Assembly: GCA_003144015.1 (NCBI GenBank) | Contig: QFWS01000001.1 | Span: 558,001 to 622,000, forward strand | Length of the DNA stretch: 64,000 nt | DNA from: Flavobacteriaceae bacterium LYZ1037 | Lineage (GTDB): Bacteria > Bacteroidota > Bacteroidia > Flavobacteriales > Flavobacteriaceae | Reading direction: 5' to 3' | Shown: in pieces, positions 1-8,968 of the stretch | How the letters are laid out: every line of letters starts with the position of its first letter | How positions within the stretch are numbered: position 1 is the first letter of the stretch | Made by a program: the position numbers and the translations under genes | Notes under the pieces: generated by a model | The model's database searches: none | Told to the model about the DNA's origin: nothing | Seen by the model: the letters and a program-made list of their open reading frames with translations, nothing else

Positions 1-1145
1 ACATCAATAAATCCATCGTTGTTTAAATCTCCAACAGCTGCACTCTGGATACTTAAACTGCCAGCTGGAAAAGGTGTTGGCATTACTGAGAAGGTTTTAT
101 TTCCGTTATTTTTAAAAAGGACATGTTTGTTACTTGTATATCTAGAGGTTATAAAAAGATCGACAAAAGTATCATTATCAAAATCTTCCATGATGACCTG
201 GATACCACCAGCACCTAGATTACTTAATTGTGTTGCAATTCCTGATGATGCTGTAATGTCTGTAAAAGTGCCATTACCATTATTTTCATAAATTATACTC
301 GACACATCATGGTTTATTAAGACACAATCTAAATCGCCATCGTTATCTATATCTTCAAAATTAGCAGACCAAGATTGCGCATAAGGCACCAGACCTGCAG
401 CAACACCAACGTCTGTAAAGTTACCATTGCCATCGTTTTGAAATAATTGATTAACACGTCTACCATCATATTGATTATAGACCCCTAATCGACACTTAGA
501 AATGTATAGATCTTGGTCTCCATCGTTATCATAATCGACCCAAATACTTCCATAATTTCCAGAGTTATCTGAAGGAATTGTTGACGTCGCATTTATTAAA
601 CCACTATTATTATAGGTAAAGGAACCACTGCCATTATTAGAATATGCAGAAGATACACCAACATCATTACAGCCAAAGAAATCAATAGTTCCATTGTTAT
701 CAATATCTGCAAAATTAGCATTCTGTAAGAAAATTTGAGGACTACTTAAGATAGTTTCATCGTAATCTGTTCCATTATTTTTTGCTGTAAGAAGTTTTAA
801 ATAATTATAAGAACCACCAACAATAATATCGTTATATCCATCTTCATTAACATCTGCAATAACCATTCCCCATTCACTTCCAGAGCCTGTAATACTTCCG
901 TAATTTAGTCTAGTAAAATCTCCGCCAGGAGTAGTGCTTTGATATTCAACTTCTAAATATCTGGCGTTTCTTAAACGAACCAAATCGTCTAATCCGTCTC
1001 CATTCATATCTGCAACACCAATAGCACAGCCACTATTAAGCATTGTATTATCTACCCTCGAATTAGCATTGTTAAAAGTAACTTGAGAGATTAATACATA
1101 TGGCAAAACCATACATAAAGTAAAAAGTAATTTTTTAAGATTCAT
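1..1145 (-). CDS. Secreted FG-GAP/VCBS repeat protein (3' end outside window)
   Basis: Reading the minus strand from the ATG at 1145 gives an open frame of about 381 codons that reaches the left edge without a stop, so the C-terminus is missing. It begins with a signal peptide (MNLKKLLFTLCMVLPYVLIS, then Q). At least seven calcium-loop-like repeats follow, including DMNGDGLDD, DVNEDGYND, DIDNNGTID, DYDNDGDQD, DIDNDGDLD and DLNNDGFID. These are typical of FG-GAP/VCBS beta-propeller proteins. In Flavobacteriaceae such proteins are usually exported and often end in a type IX secretion domain, but that part cannot be seen here. The substrate or ligand is unknown. It is divergent from the gene at 1358. 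Confidence 0.9.
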   Translation of the reverse strand, partial: MNLKKLLFTLCMVLPYVLISQVTFNNANSRVDNTMLNSGCAIGVADMNGDGLDDLVRLRNARYLEVEYQSTTPGGDFTRLNYGSITGSGSEWGMVIADVNEDGYNDIIVGGSYNYLKLLTAKNNGTDYDETILSSPQIFLQNANFADIDNNGTIDFFGCNDVGVSSAYSNNGSGSFTYNNSGLINATSTIPSDNSGNYGSIWVDYDNDGDQDLYISKCRLGVYNQYDGRRVNQLFQNDGNGNFTDVGVAAGLVPYAQSWSANFEDIDNDGDLDCVLINHDVSSIIYENNGNGTFTDITASSGIATQLSNLGAGGIQVIMEDFDNDTFVDLFITSRYTSNKHVLFKNNGNKTFSVMPTPFPAGSLSIQSAAVGDLNNDGFID

Positions 1146-1329
1146 AGTTAATAGCTTTAAAATATTATTTAAAGATAATCGATTTTTTTTTATAACTGTT
1201 TTAGTCTGTTTTAATTCGATAAAATGTGTTTTTTTTCTGTTGCAAAGTAATTAAAGTTGTTGGAAATGAATTGCTTGTGTTATGAAATGAAAAAACAATA
1301 ATAATTAAAATTCATTTTTTATAAAGTTG

Positions 1330-1337
1330 TATATTTG
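1330..1337 (+). promoter_or_regulatory. Candidate Bacteroidota -7 box (TATATTTG)
   Basis: TATATTTG matches the Bacteroidota sigma-A -7 consensus TAnnTTTG and lies 20 bases before the ATG at 1358. I see no clear TTTG -33 element at the expected distance. Confidence 0.5.
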
Positions 1338-1357
1338 GATCTTAAACTTATATAACA

Positions 1358-1786
1358 ATGAAAAAAATCCACTTCCTATTTATTGCTACTTTTTTGATAT
1401 CAATATCATCAGCATTTTCTCAAAACTTAAAATCTGAAAAAGAAATTAGACGACAAGCAGCAAAGGTAGATACTGTATATACCGTTCAAGAAAGAGCTAA
1501 TATTGAACAATGGTTTCATGACCGAGTTAATGAAATGAACCTATCTGAAGACAAAAGAAATGAATACGATACAGTTGTATACTCTTCAATTTTTCAAATG
1601 AGCCGTTTAAATGATGCTGACAAAAATTATTCTATTGATGAAATTCATACAAGGTTTGATGCTATTGTAGATGATATGAATTTAGAACTTAAAAGCATAT
1701 TAACTACGGAGCAATATATAAATCATTTAGAAAATTTTAGCCAAATTGTAAGAAGTGTATATCATAAATATGGTTGGGAAGATTAG
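1358..1786 (+). CDS. Small secreted protein of unknown function
   Basis: This 142-residue protein has a clear signal peptide (MKKIHFLFIATFLISISSAFS, then Q). The mature part is highly charged and predicted helical. It contains a short LTTEQY segment in the C-terminal half, faintly like the LTxEQ motif of Spy/CpxP-type periplasmic chaperones, but the match is too weak to assign a family. The start is set by the signal peptide and by the TATATTTG box 20 bases upstream. It lies about 110 bases before the DUF2911 gene, on the same strand. Function unknown. Confidence 0.75.
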   Translation: MKKIHFLFIATFLISISSAFSQNLKSEKEIRRQAAKVDTVYTVQERANIEQWFHDRVNEMNLSEDKRNEYDTVVYSSIFQMSRLNDADKNYSIDEIHTRFDAIVDDMNLELKSILTTEQYINHLENFSQIVRSVYHKYGWED

Positions 1787-1896
1787 TTCATTTCGCTGTA
1801 TTTTGAGGCTTGATATTTAATGTTTTATTAACAGAAAAACAGCCATCAATGCCTATCTTTACTAATTATTTAATACTAACAATAAATTAAACACAA

Positions 1897-2742
1897 ATGA
1901 AAAAAATATTACTATTCATTGCAGTTGTTGCTCTATCATTTAACATGAATGCACAAGTAACAACACCACAACCTAGTCCGTTAAGTAAAGTTGAACAGAA
2001 AGTTGGATTAACAGATGTTACTATAGAATATTCTCGTCCAGGAGTAAAAGGACGTGTGGTATTTGGAGATTTGGTTCCTTTCGATAAACTTTGGAGAACT
2101 GGAGCTAATAAAAATACTGTTATTACTTTTAGTGATAATGTAACTATTATGGACCAATTATTAAAAGCAGGTTCTTATGCGATATTTGTTAAACCAGGTA
2201 AAGCTGTTTGGGAAGTTATGTTTTATACTGACACAGATAATGGTGGAACTCCAGATAAATGGGATGATAGCAAAGTAGCAGCGAGAGTGAATGCAGAAGT
2301 ACATGCTATTCCATTTAATGTTGAAACTTTTACAATTGACATTAACCAAATTACCAATTCAAGTGCTTCAATAGAATTTATCTGGGAAAAAACATTTACA
2401 GCAGTACCTTTTCAAGTGCCTACAGACGACAAAGTCTTAGCTTCCATTAATGACGCTTTAAACGGAACGCCTACAGCCAACGATTATTATGCTTCTGCTG
2501 TTTACTATTCTCAAGAAGGAAAAGACATGAAGCAAGCTAAAGCTTGGATCGATAAAGCTATGGGTATGTCTGAAAAACCAGCTTTTTGGCAATTGAGACA
2601 ACAATCTTTAATCTATGCAAAATCTGGAGATAAAAAAGGAGCTATAGAAATAGCTAAAAAATCATTAGAAGGAGCAAAGGAAGCTGGAAATGATGATTTT
2701 ATTAAAATGAATATGGACTCTATTGCTGAGTGGGAGAAATAG
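1897..2742 (+). CDS. DUF2911 family secreted protein
   Basis: The 281-residue product starts with a signal peptide (MKKILLFIAVVALSFNMNA, then Q). The N-terminal half carries typical DUF2911 sequence: SPLSKVEQKVGLTDVTIEYS, RPGVKGRVVFG, and WRTGANKNTVITFS followed by a KAGSYAIF-like strand. From about residue 190 the C-terminal third is helical and resembles TPR-type repeats (KQAKAWIDKAMGM, KKGAIEIAKKSLEGAKEAG). DUF2911 proteins are common in Bacteroidota and presumably periplasmic; no biochemical role is established. A strong bidirectional terminator follows directly. Confidence 0.9.
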   Translation: MKKILLFIAVVALSFNMNAQVTTPQPSPLSKVEQKVGLTDVTIEYSRPGVKGRVVFGDLVPFDKLWRTGANKNTVITFSDNVTIMDQLLKAGSYAIFVKPGKAVWEVMFYTDTDNGGTPDKWDDSKVAARVNAEVHAIPFNVETFTIDINQITNSSASIEFIWEKTFTAVPFQVPTDDKVLASINDALNGTPTANDYYASAVYYSQEGKDMKQAKAWIDKAMGMSEKPAFWQLRQQSLIYAKSGDKKGAIEIAKKSLEGAKEAGNDDFIKMNMDSIAEWEK

Positions 2743-2758
2743 TAGTTTAAAATATATC

Positions 2759-2812
2759 ATATTTAATAAAAAAGCCTCACAGTTATAATTGTGAGGCTTT
2801 TTTATTAAATAT
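2759..2812. terminator. Bidirectional intrinsic terminator
   Basis: A perfect inverted repeat of 22 bases per arm (2759-2780 and 2791-2812) encloses a 10-base loop. The GC core is GCCTCAC/GTGAGGC, flanked by A-runs and T-runs. It lies between the convergent DUF2911 and symporter genes and can end transcripts from both sides. Confidence 0.9.
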
Positions 2813-2878
2813 AATTGGTTTCATTAAATGTTTGAAAGGCACTTGTTTAAATTCTTGAAATGAAATCCTAAAATGTGG

Positions 2879-4558
2879 CTATTCGGGTTTAGCGTTTATT
2901 TTCTGCAGAATAAAAGCAATAGCAATAACCAGTGCACATCCAAATAAATTTAGCCATAAATACGGCATCCAATCTAACCACCAACCAATAATTACAATAG
3001 CCTGAGTAATTAAAGCAGCAACAAATACAGCATTGCCACGAACGTATTTAAAGAAAAAAGCCAAGAGGAAAATACCTAAAACATTTCCATAGAAAATGGA
3101 TCCTATAATATTCACCAACTGAATTAAGTTATCTGCTAAATAAGCTAAACAGGCAATTAATATTGCTAAAATTCCCCAGCCAAATGTAAACCATTTAGTA
3201 GCTTTTAAGTAGTGAGTTTCACTCTTACCGGGAACCATACTTCGTTTGTATAAATCTAATGAAGTTGTTGAAGCTAGCGCATTCAGCTCACTTGCAGTAC
3301 TGGACATAGCAGCACTTAATATAACGGCTAAAAGCAACCCTATTAAACCGCGAGGTAAATTATTTAAAATAAAATGTATAAAGACGTAATCTTTATCATT
3401 GGTTTCAACACGAACAATTTTTTTATCTGCAGCTTCCTGGATCAATAATTTGGCTGCTTCTCTATTGGCTCTATCTGCTTCATTAGCTAGAGCAATTTCA
3501 TCAGCATATTGTAGTTCTCCAGTGGCTACATATTTATTTATATAATTTTGTTTGTTGTTAAAAATAGCAAGTTGTTCGGCTTCCAATTCTTGAAAAGCTT
3601 CAGTGTATTCCGAATTCTGAATCACTTGTTCAGTAGCCGGATTGAAATTTATTGGCGATTCATTAAACTGATAAAAAACAAAGACCATAACACCTACTAG
3701 TAAAATAAAGAACTGCATAGGTACTTTTAATAAGCCATTAAAAATGAGTCCCATTTGCATTTCCTTGACTGATTTTCCAGAGAGATAACGTTGGACCTGA
3801 CTTTGGTCTGTACCAAAATAGGAGAGTGCTAAAAAAGTGCCTCCTATTAAACCACTCCAAACGGTATATCTATTTTCCATATTAAATGAGAAATCTAGTA
3901 TGTCCATTTTTCCACTTGCTCCAGCGATATCTAAGGCTTTAGTGAACGTGATGTTTTCAGGTAAATAGCTTATAATTAAAAAGAAAGCTATGAACATTCC
4001 TGTGAAAATAACGGCCATTTGATGTTTTTGGGTCATACTAACGGCTTTCGTGCCACCAGAAACGGTATATATAATAACTAAAATTCCAATAGCAATATTT
4101 AAATAAGTCAAGTTCCAACCTAACACTGCCGAAAGTATAATGGCAGGAGCGTAAATGGTAATACCAGCAGCTAATCCACGTTGTATAAGAAATAAAATAG
4201 CAGTAAGACTTCTGGTTTTTAAATCGAATCGATTTTCTAAAAACTCATAGGCAGTATACACTTTTAATCGATGGTATAAAGGAATAAAGACCATACAAAT
4301 AATAACCATGGCAATTGGTACGCCAAAATAAAATTGTACAAAGCCCATACCATCATGAAAAGCCTGACCAGGAGTTGATAAGAACGTTATAGCACTTGCT
4401 TGAGTTGCCATAACAGATAAACCAATGGTCCACCATTTAGATTCGTTGCCACCACGCACATAATCCTGTACATTTTTACTTCCTCTAGTTTTCCATGTTC
4501 CATAACCTACAATAGTTATAAGTGTTCCAATTAAAACAATCCAGTCTAATGTTTGCAT
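2879..4558 (-). CDS. Sodium:solute symporter (SSF family)
   Basis: This 559-residue polytopic membrane protein has the SSF fold, with roughly 13 hydrophobic segments. The family signature is seen around residues 248-260 (FGTDQSQVQRYLS), and the conserved TQASAITFLSTPGQA stretch lies near residues 52-66. The family couples sodium entry to uptake of sugars, amino acids, sialic acid or other solutes; the substrate cannot be told here. A charged insert of about 93 residues (299-391), rich in Glu, Ala and Lys and probably helical, interrupts the membrane core between two hydrophobic segments. It starts 2 bases after the stop of a 31-codon membrane peptide gene and lies downstream of the PIG-L deacetylase, so the three may be one transcript. 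Confidence 0.93.
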   Translation of the reverse strand: MQTLDWIVLIGTLITIVGYGTWKTRGSKNVQDYVRGGNESKWWTIGLSVMATQASAITFLSTPGQAFHDGMGFVQFYFGVPIAMVIICMVFIPLYHRLKVYTAYEFLENRFDLKTRSLTAILFLIQRGLAAGITIYAPAIILSAVLGWNLTYLNIAIGILVIIYTVSGGTKAVSMTQKHQMAVIFTGMFIAFFLIISYLPENITFTKALDIAGASGKMDILDFSFNMENRYTVWSGLIGGTFLALSYFGTDQSQVQRYLSGKSVKEMQMGLIFNGLLKVPMQFFILLVGVMVFVFYQFNESPINFNPATEQVIQNSEYTEAFQELEAEQLAIFNNKQNYINKYVATGELQYADEIALANEADRANREAAKLLIQEAADKKIVRVETNDKDYVFIHFILNNLPRGLIGLLLAVILSAAMSSTASELNALASTTSLDLYKRSMVPGKSETHYLKATKWFTFGWGILAILIACLAYLADNLIQLVNIIGSIFYGNVLGIFLLAFFFKYVRGNAVFVAALITQAIVIIGWWLDWMPYLWLNLFGCALVIAIAFILQKINAKPE

Positions 4559-4560
4559 AT

Positions 4561-4656
4561 TTAAAAGGCTTTGGTGATAAAGTAAAAGACTGCAATGTAA
4601 ATAGCATTGGCTATTAGTACAAGCGTGTACATATTATTCCATTTGTATTTTTTCAT
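4561..4656 (-). CDS. 31-residue single-pass membrane peptide, possible SSF accessory subunit
   Basis: The frame from ATG 4656 to TAA 4561 encodes a basic N-terminus (MKKYKWNNMYT) followed by one hydrophobic segment (LVLIANAIYIAVFYFI) and a short TKAF tail. The stop is 2 bases before the ATG of the symporter gene, the spacing expected of translational coupling. The gene is small but has an ATG, a coherent membrane segment and tight placement. Small one-helix accessory peptides are known beside some SSF symporters; assigning that role here is inference. Confidence 0.65.
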   Translation of the reverse strand: MKKYKWNNMYTLVLIANAIYIAVFYFITKAF

Positions 4657-4689
4657 AGTTTACTTTTTTGGTAAATGTGGTATGGTTAA

Positions 4690-7179
4690 TTATTTTCCAA
4701 TGCTTAACATGTTGGCAAATAGTCTGTAGGCTCCAGAAACACCTTCTGGAAACTCTCTAAAGAAACTTAATCCTGTATACATATAATAGCCTTCACCATA
4801 TTTTGCTACTAATAAACTTCCTTTTTTAGCCGATTCGCCTTTGTCGTGCATAGAAAGAATAGGAGTAAATTCCTTTCCCCAAGAGTTTGGGAAATATAAA
4901 CCTCTTTCTTGAGTCCAACCTTTAAAGTCTTCTTGAGTAATTTTATTTGGCGTGTTTAAAATAGGATGTGTAGGTGCTAAGAATTTTACTTTAGCAAACT
5001 CGTCTGTTACACGGTCTCTAGAAAGCTCTAATTTATAAGGTGCTAATTCGTTTACTTTTAAACCTCGGCTTGTGTTGTATTGCACGATCATGTTCCCGCC
5101 ATTGAAAACAAAATCGAATAATTGTTGTTGTTTGAATTTGATGGTTTCCAAAGTGTTATAAGCTCTTATTCCTACCACAACAGCATCGAATTGACTTAAA
5201 GTTTCAGGATTGATATCTTCGGGTTTAAGCAGAGAAACGTTATAACCTATTTGTTTTAAACTTTCAGGAACCACATCTCCAGCACCAACAATATAACCAA
5301 TGTTTTTACCTCTTTTCTGAATATCTAATCGTACAATTTTAGTCTCCGAAGGTAGTAGTACCGTTTGATACGGAATGTGCTCGTATTCTATTTCTATTAA
5401 CTCTTTGGAGTAGTTTTTTCCGTTTACAGTCATAACAGGGATTAAATGTCCTTCATGTTGATTTTCTGGAGGAGTAACACGAAAAAACACTGTTTTTTCT
5501 TCACCTTTATTTGTAATCTGAATGTCTTGTTTTGCTGGTGATACTTGCCAATTTTCAGGATAATTTAAACTTAAAGAACCGTTTAAATTATCTCGTCCAG
5601 ACCTAACAATAACTGGAATATCTTTTGCCTGATTGTTTTCGAAAATGATGACTTTCTCTGGAATCTTCACTGAAGCCTCAGGAATAATTTCGAAAGGTTT
5701 GTAAACTTCTCCTTTAACAGGATCGTTCGTTTTATAAATGACAGATTTTGTGAAAGTAATTGGCGTATTATTGAAAAGTAATTTAAAAGATACTTCGAAA
5801 ACACGTGGTGTTTCTGGTTTTCCAATTAATGCCTCATTAGAAACTTGATACATACCTAATGTTCCTTTTTCTGTTAGCCAATATGGGGTAGTAGGTTTTT
5901 GGTTACTAGGTATTTCTAAAATTTCTTGAAATTCAAACCCATTATTTTCTGTTAATGCTATTTGTTTTGAAATAGAAGTCTTGTTACATTCTATAGTTTC
6001 TAATTTAATAGGGTAGGAACTTCGATTAATGACTTCTAAATTTAGTTTAACAGTTTCACTTGGGGTTGCCTGACTAGTTTCTGAAGTTGCTTCTAAATAC
6101 AATCCAGCACAGGCATAAATAATGTTTTTTATTTCTTTGGTTTTATAATTTCTCCAGTGTAAGTCTTCTAAATTCTGAATGAGTTGATAAGCTCTAACCA
6201 ATTCTGGAATGGAAGCTGACGGGTTTGTAAAATCGTAATTAGCTTCAACTTGTTGCAGAATATTGCCAATGGCTTTACCACCATTCACACGATTCCAAGT
6301 GGTGTCAATGCCTTCAAAAAGATTGGTCTTGTCTTTTGGGATGTCTCCTTTTATCAACTCAATATATTCCATTTGAGACCCACGAGTTCCTGTGTTTCCA
6401 AAGCCTTGAGATTTATGCTGACTTCTACTTAAAGCCGCAATTTCTGTATTGCTTAAACCACTTGAAACATAAAACTCACCAGTGTCAAACTCTAACAAGT
6501 TGCTTTTATCTGCTTTGTCAAATTTTTCTTGGCTACCATAAAACCACCAAGAGGTGTTAAAGAACAAGCGTTTTGGTTGCCACAAACCAGTTTGTTGTAA
6601 TTGGTTTGGATAAGCTGTATTCTTGCTTGTAATATCAAAAGCTTCAACACTTAACATAGCCGAGCTGGTGTGATGCCCATGGGTGCTTCCAGGACTTCTA
6701 TGATCGAAACGATTGATAATAATATCTGGTTGAAACTGTCTGATAGCCAAAACCACATCGCTTAGAACCTCTTCTTTATTCCAAATCTCCAGTGTTTCGT
6801 CTGGGTGTTTGGAGTAGCCAAAATCGTTGGCTCGAGTAAAGCGTTGTTCGCCACCATCAATTTGTCTGGCTGTTAATAATTCCTGAGTTCTTATAACACC
6901 AAGAAGTTCTCTTATTTCTGGTCCTATTAAGTTTTGCCCACCATCACCACGTGTTAAAGACAAATAAGCTGTTCTAGCTTTTACATGATTAGACATGTAT
7001 GATATAAGTCTTGTGTTTTCATCGTCTGGATGCGCTGCTACATAGAGAACAGAACCTAAAAAATTGAGTTTTTTAATAGACTCATAAATTTCGGAAGCAT
7101 TAGGTTTCTTGGGCGCTTGAGAATATATATTTAAGCTTGAAAATAGTGTTATAATTACAACAAGTAATACTCTTTGCAT
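4690..7179 (-). CDS. Secreted PIG-L family deacetylase with C-terminal accessory domains
   Basis: The ATG at 7179 was chosen because it gives a clean signal peptide (MQRVLLVVIITLFSSLNIYS, then Q); 15 extra in-frame codons upstream do not fit an export signal. The mature protein (829 residues with signal) opens with a PIG-L/LmbE zinc deacetylase domain showing AHPDDE at about residues 49-54 and HGHH at about 167-170, the usual metal ligands. A central region resembles NEW3-type beta-sandwich domains (NYPENWQVSP...). The C-terminal part, with GYIVGAGDVVPESLKQIGY and a GGNMIVQYNT segment, looks like a class I glutamine-amidotransferase-like fold. It probably removes acetyl groups from N-acetylglucosamine-type sugars in the periplasm. 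The neighbouring symporter suggests linked uptake of a product. Confidence 0.88.
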   Translation of the reverse strand: MQRVLLVVIITLFSSLNIYSQAPKKPNASEIYESIKKLNFLGSVLYVAAHPDDENTRLISYMSNHVKARTAYLSLTRGDGGQNLIGPEIRELLGVIRTQELLTARQIDGGEQRFTRANDFGYSKHPDETLEIWNKEEVLSDVVLAIRQFQPDIIINRFDHRSPGSTHGHHTSSAMLSVEAFDITSKNTAYPNQLQQTGLWQPKRLFFNTSWWFYGSQEKFDKADKSNLLEFDTGEFYVSSGLSNTEIAALSRSQHKSQGFGNTGTRGSQMEYIELIKGDIPKDKTNLFEGIDTTWNRVNGGKAIGNILQQVEANYDFTNPSASIPELVRAYQLIQNLEDLHWRNYKTKEIKNIIYACAGLYLEATSETSQATPSETVKLNLEVINRSSYPIKLETIECNKTSISKQIALTENNGFEFQEILEIPSNQKPTTPYWLTEKGTLGMYQVSNEALIGKPETPRVFEVSFKLLFNNTPITFTKSVIYKTNDPVKGEVYKPFEIIPEASVKIPEKVIIFENNQAKDIPVIVRSGRDNLNGSLSLNYPENWQVSPAKQDIQITNKGEEKTVFFRVTPPENQHEGHLIPVMTVNGKNYSKELIEIEYEHIPYQTVLLPSETKIVRLDIQKRGKNIGYIVGAGDVVPESLKQIGYNVSLLKPEDINPETLSQFDAVVVGIRAYNTLETIKFKQQQLFDFVFNGGNMIVQYNTSRGLKVNELAPYKLELSRDRVTDEFAKVKFLAPTHPILNTPNKITQEDFKGWTQERGLYFPNSWGKEFTPILSMHDKGESAKKGSLLVAKYGEGYYMYTGLSFFREFPEGVSGAYRLFANMLSIGK

Positions 7180-7213
7180 AGTTGGTTTTTTTGAAAGCAA
7201 TAAATATAAAAAG

Positions 7214-7237
7214 AAAACCAGCAAGCTTGCTGGTTTT
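7214..7237 (-). terminator. Terminator after corA
   Basis: A perfect 24-base palindrome (AAAACCAGCAAG at 7214-7225 followed by its complement) lies between the 3' end of corA and the PIG-L start. On the minus strand it is followed by a T-rich run. It separates the two minus-strand transcripts. Confidence 0.75.
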
Positions 7238-7263
7238 AATGTTTCTTTAACGGTTACATATTT

Positions 7264-8331
7264 TTAAAGCCATTTCTTCTTCTTAAAATAATAAATCATT
7301 CCTATAAAAATAAGAATCATCACTCCCCAAAGAATATAATAACTGTACTTGTAATGTAGTTCAGGAATGTTATCGAAGTTCATGCCATAAATGCCAGCAA
7401 TAAATGTAAGTGGAATAAAAATTGATGCCATAATGGTAAGTACTTTCATAACTTCATTCATTTTATTACTAATAGTAGTCATGTACATATCCATTAAACT
7501 CCAAATCATTTCTCGAGAAATATCAACAGAGTCTGATAATTGAATCACATGATCATAAATATCTCTGTAATATTGAATTGTATTTTGTTCTATTAAAGCG
7601 TGTTCGTTTTTTTCAATACGACTTATAATTTCACGTATAGGGAAGATGGAACGACGAATTTTTAAAACCTCCTTTTTAAGGTTTAAGACTTCCTGACTTA
7701 AATTCTCATTTATGTTTCCATTAAATAAAGCTTCTTCTAAGTCTTCAATTTTATTGCTCATTGTTTCTGCAACAATATAGTAATGATCTACAATGGCATC
7801 AATTAATGCATACAGTAAATAATCCGGACCAAGGGTTCTTATTCTACCATTTGCTAAACGAAGTCGGTCTCTAACATTATTGAAAACATCTCCTTCAATT
7901 TCTTGAAATGTCAGCACATAATTAGACCCAAGCACCAAGCTTATTTGTTCTATTTTAATGTTTTCATTATCATCATAATACAGCATTTTTAAAACTACAA
8001 AAATGTAGTCGTCATAAACATCAATTTTTGGTCTTTGCGAGGTGTTGGCAATATCTGCAATAATTAGTGGGTGTAGATTGTAGTGTTTACCAACTTTTTC
8101 AATGTCCTTAATATGGTTCAGTCCATTTATATTAATCCAAGAAACAGATTCTGTTTTTTTAAAATTAAAAGCTTCTTCAACCGATTTAAGTTCTAACTCG
8201 TTTATAAAACTATTGTTATAATCAAAAGCATCTATAAAGAGTTTTTCTGTTGGGTTTTCTCCAGTGTAAATGATAGAACCTGGAGACTGTTTAATATGTT
8301 TTTTGTATTTATTGGTTCTCTTTTTTGCCAT
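7264..8331 (-). CDS. corA: Magnesium/cobalt transporter CorA
   Basis: The 355-residue protein has the CorA layout: a large acidic and helical cytosolic N-terminal domain, then two C-terminal membrane helices. The GMN selectivity motif is seen at residues 316-318 (IYGMNF), and the protein ends with a basic KKKKWL tail. CorA forms pentamers that let Mg2+ (and Co2+) enter down the membrane potential. It starts 34 bases after the end of the MscS-type gene on the same strand and is followed by a terminator palindrome, so it is probably last in that transcript. Confidence 0.95.
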   Translation of the reverse strand: MAKKRTNKYKKHIKQSPGSIIYTGENPTEKLFIDAFDYNNSFINELELKSVEEAFNFKKTESVSWININGLNHIKDIEKVGKHYNLHPLIIADIANTSQRPKIDVYDDYIFVVLKMLYYDDNENIKIEQISLVLGSNYVLTFQEIEGDVFNNVRDRLRLANGRIRTLGPDYLLYALIDAIVDHYYIVAETMSNKIEDLEEALFNGNINENLSQEVLNLKKEVLKIRRSIFPIREIISRIEKNEHALIEQNTIQYYRDIYDHVIQLSDSVDISREMIWSLMDMYMTTISNKMNEVMKVLTIMASIFIPLTFIAGIYGMNFDNIPELHYKYSYYILWGVMILIFIGMIYYFKKKKWL

Positions 8332-8365
8332 AACGCATAAATATGACTATAAATATAAGATTTAT

Positions 8366-8899
8366 TTAGAGAGCGTCAATACCTTCGTCAATAGCATCTT
8401 TTTTGACAAGTGTTACGGCTTTTTGTAACATTAAGTTATTTGGATAAGTTACTAAGTCGCCATTATCTAAGCGTAGATGTAATTGAAAGGCTTGAATATC
8501 TTCAATAATACCTTCTAACGGAAAGTCTTTATCGTGAATTTGAATTTTGTCTCCTACTTTATAAGGAAATGAAAAGAACATAATAACACCAGAGGTGATG
8601 TTGCTTAAAATAGACCAAATAGCAAATAAGGCGATTCCAATAACCGCGAAAACAGAAGAAAATACCAAAGCTAGGTCTTTTAATTGTGCACCAAAAATGA
8701 AAGTTTCAATAATAAGTGCTAGCATGACCAAAGTAACCGTAGTATACCTGCTTATTAAGCGAATACGTGCATCGTTTATACCTGTCTTTCTACCTAATTT
8801 ATAAATTAATTTTTTTAAAATTAGTCTTAATATTAGTAAGAATATAATAATAAATAAACTTGCTAAAAGTTCGGTTTGATATGTTTCAAAAAAGGTCAT
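8366..8899 (-). CDS. Small MscS-family mechanosensitive channel
   Basis: This 177-residue protein has two to three N-terminal hydrophobic segments, an MscS pore-like helix (FSSVFAVIGIALFAIWSILS) and the beta domain that follows (GVIMFFSFPYKVGDKIQIHD, then the LEGIIEDI strand). It ends before the C-terminal alpha/beta domain of the full-length E. coli protein, so it is a short MscS type, a form common in Bacteroidota. Such channels release solutes on osmotic down-shock. It lies between maf and corA, all on the minus strand. Confidence 0.88.
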   Translation of the reverse strand: MTFFETYQTELLASLFIIIFLLILRLILKKLIYKLGRKTGINDARIRLISRYTTVTLVMLALIIETFIFGAQLKDLALVFSSVFAVIGIALFAIWSILSNITSGVIMFFSFPYKVGDKIQIHDKDFPLEGIIEDIQAFQLHLRLDNGDLVTYPNNLMLQKAVTLVKKDAIDEGIDAL

Positions 8900-8968
8900 T
8901 TATGAGAATTAGTTTGTTCCACAAAGATAGAATAGAAATAAAGAATTAGATGCACTCTTAAGTTATAT

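Noticed and set aside
7214-7237. Long palindrome with GCAAGCTTGC core as a possible copy of the 43.2 kb element
   Set aside because: Only the 10-base core is shared, and the rest behaves as an ordinary terminator after corA.
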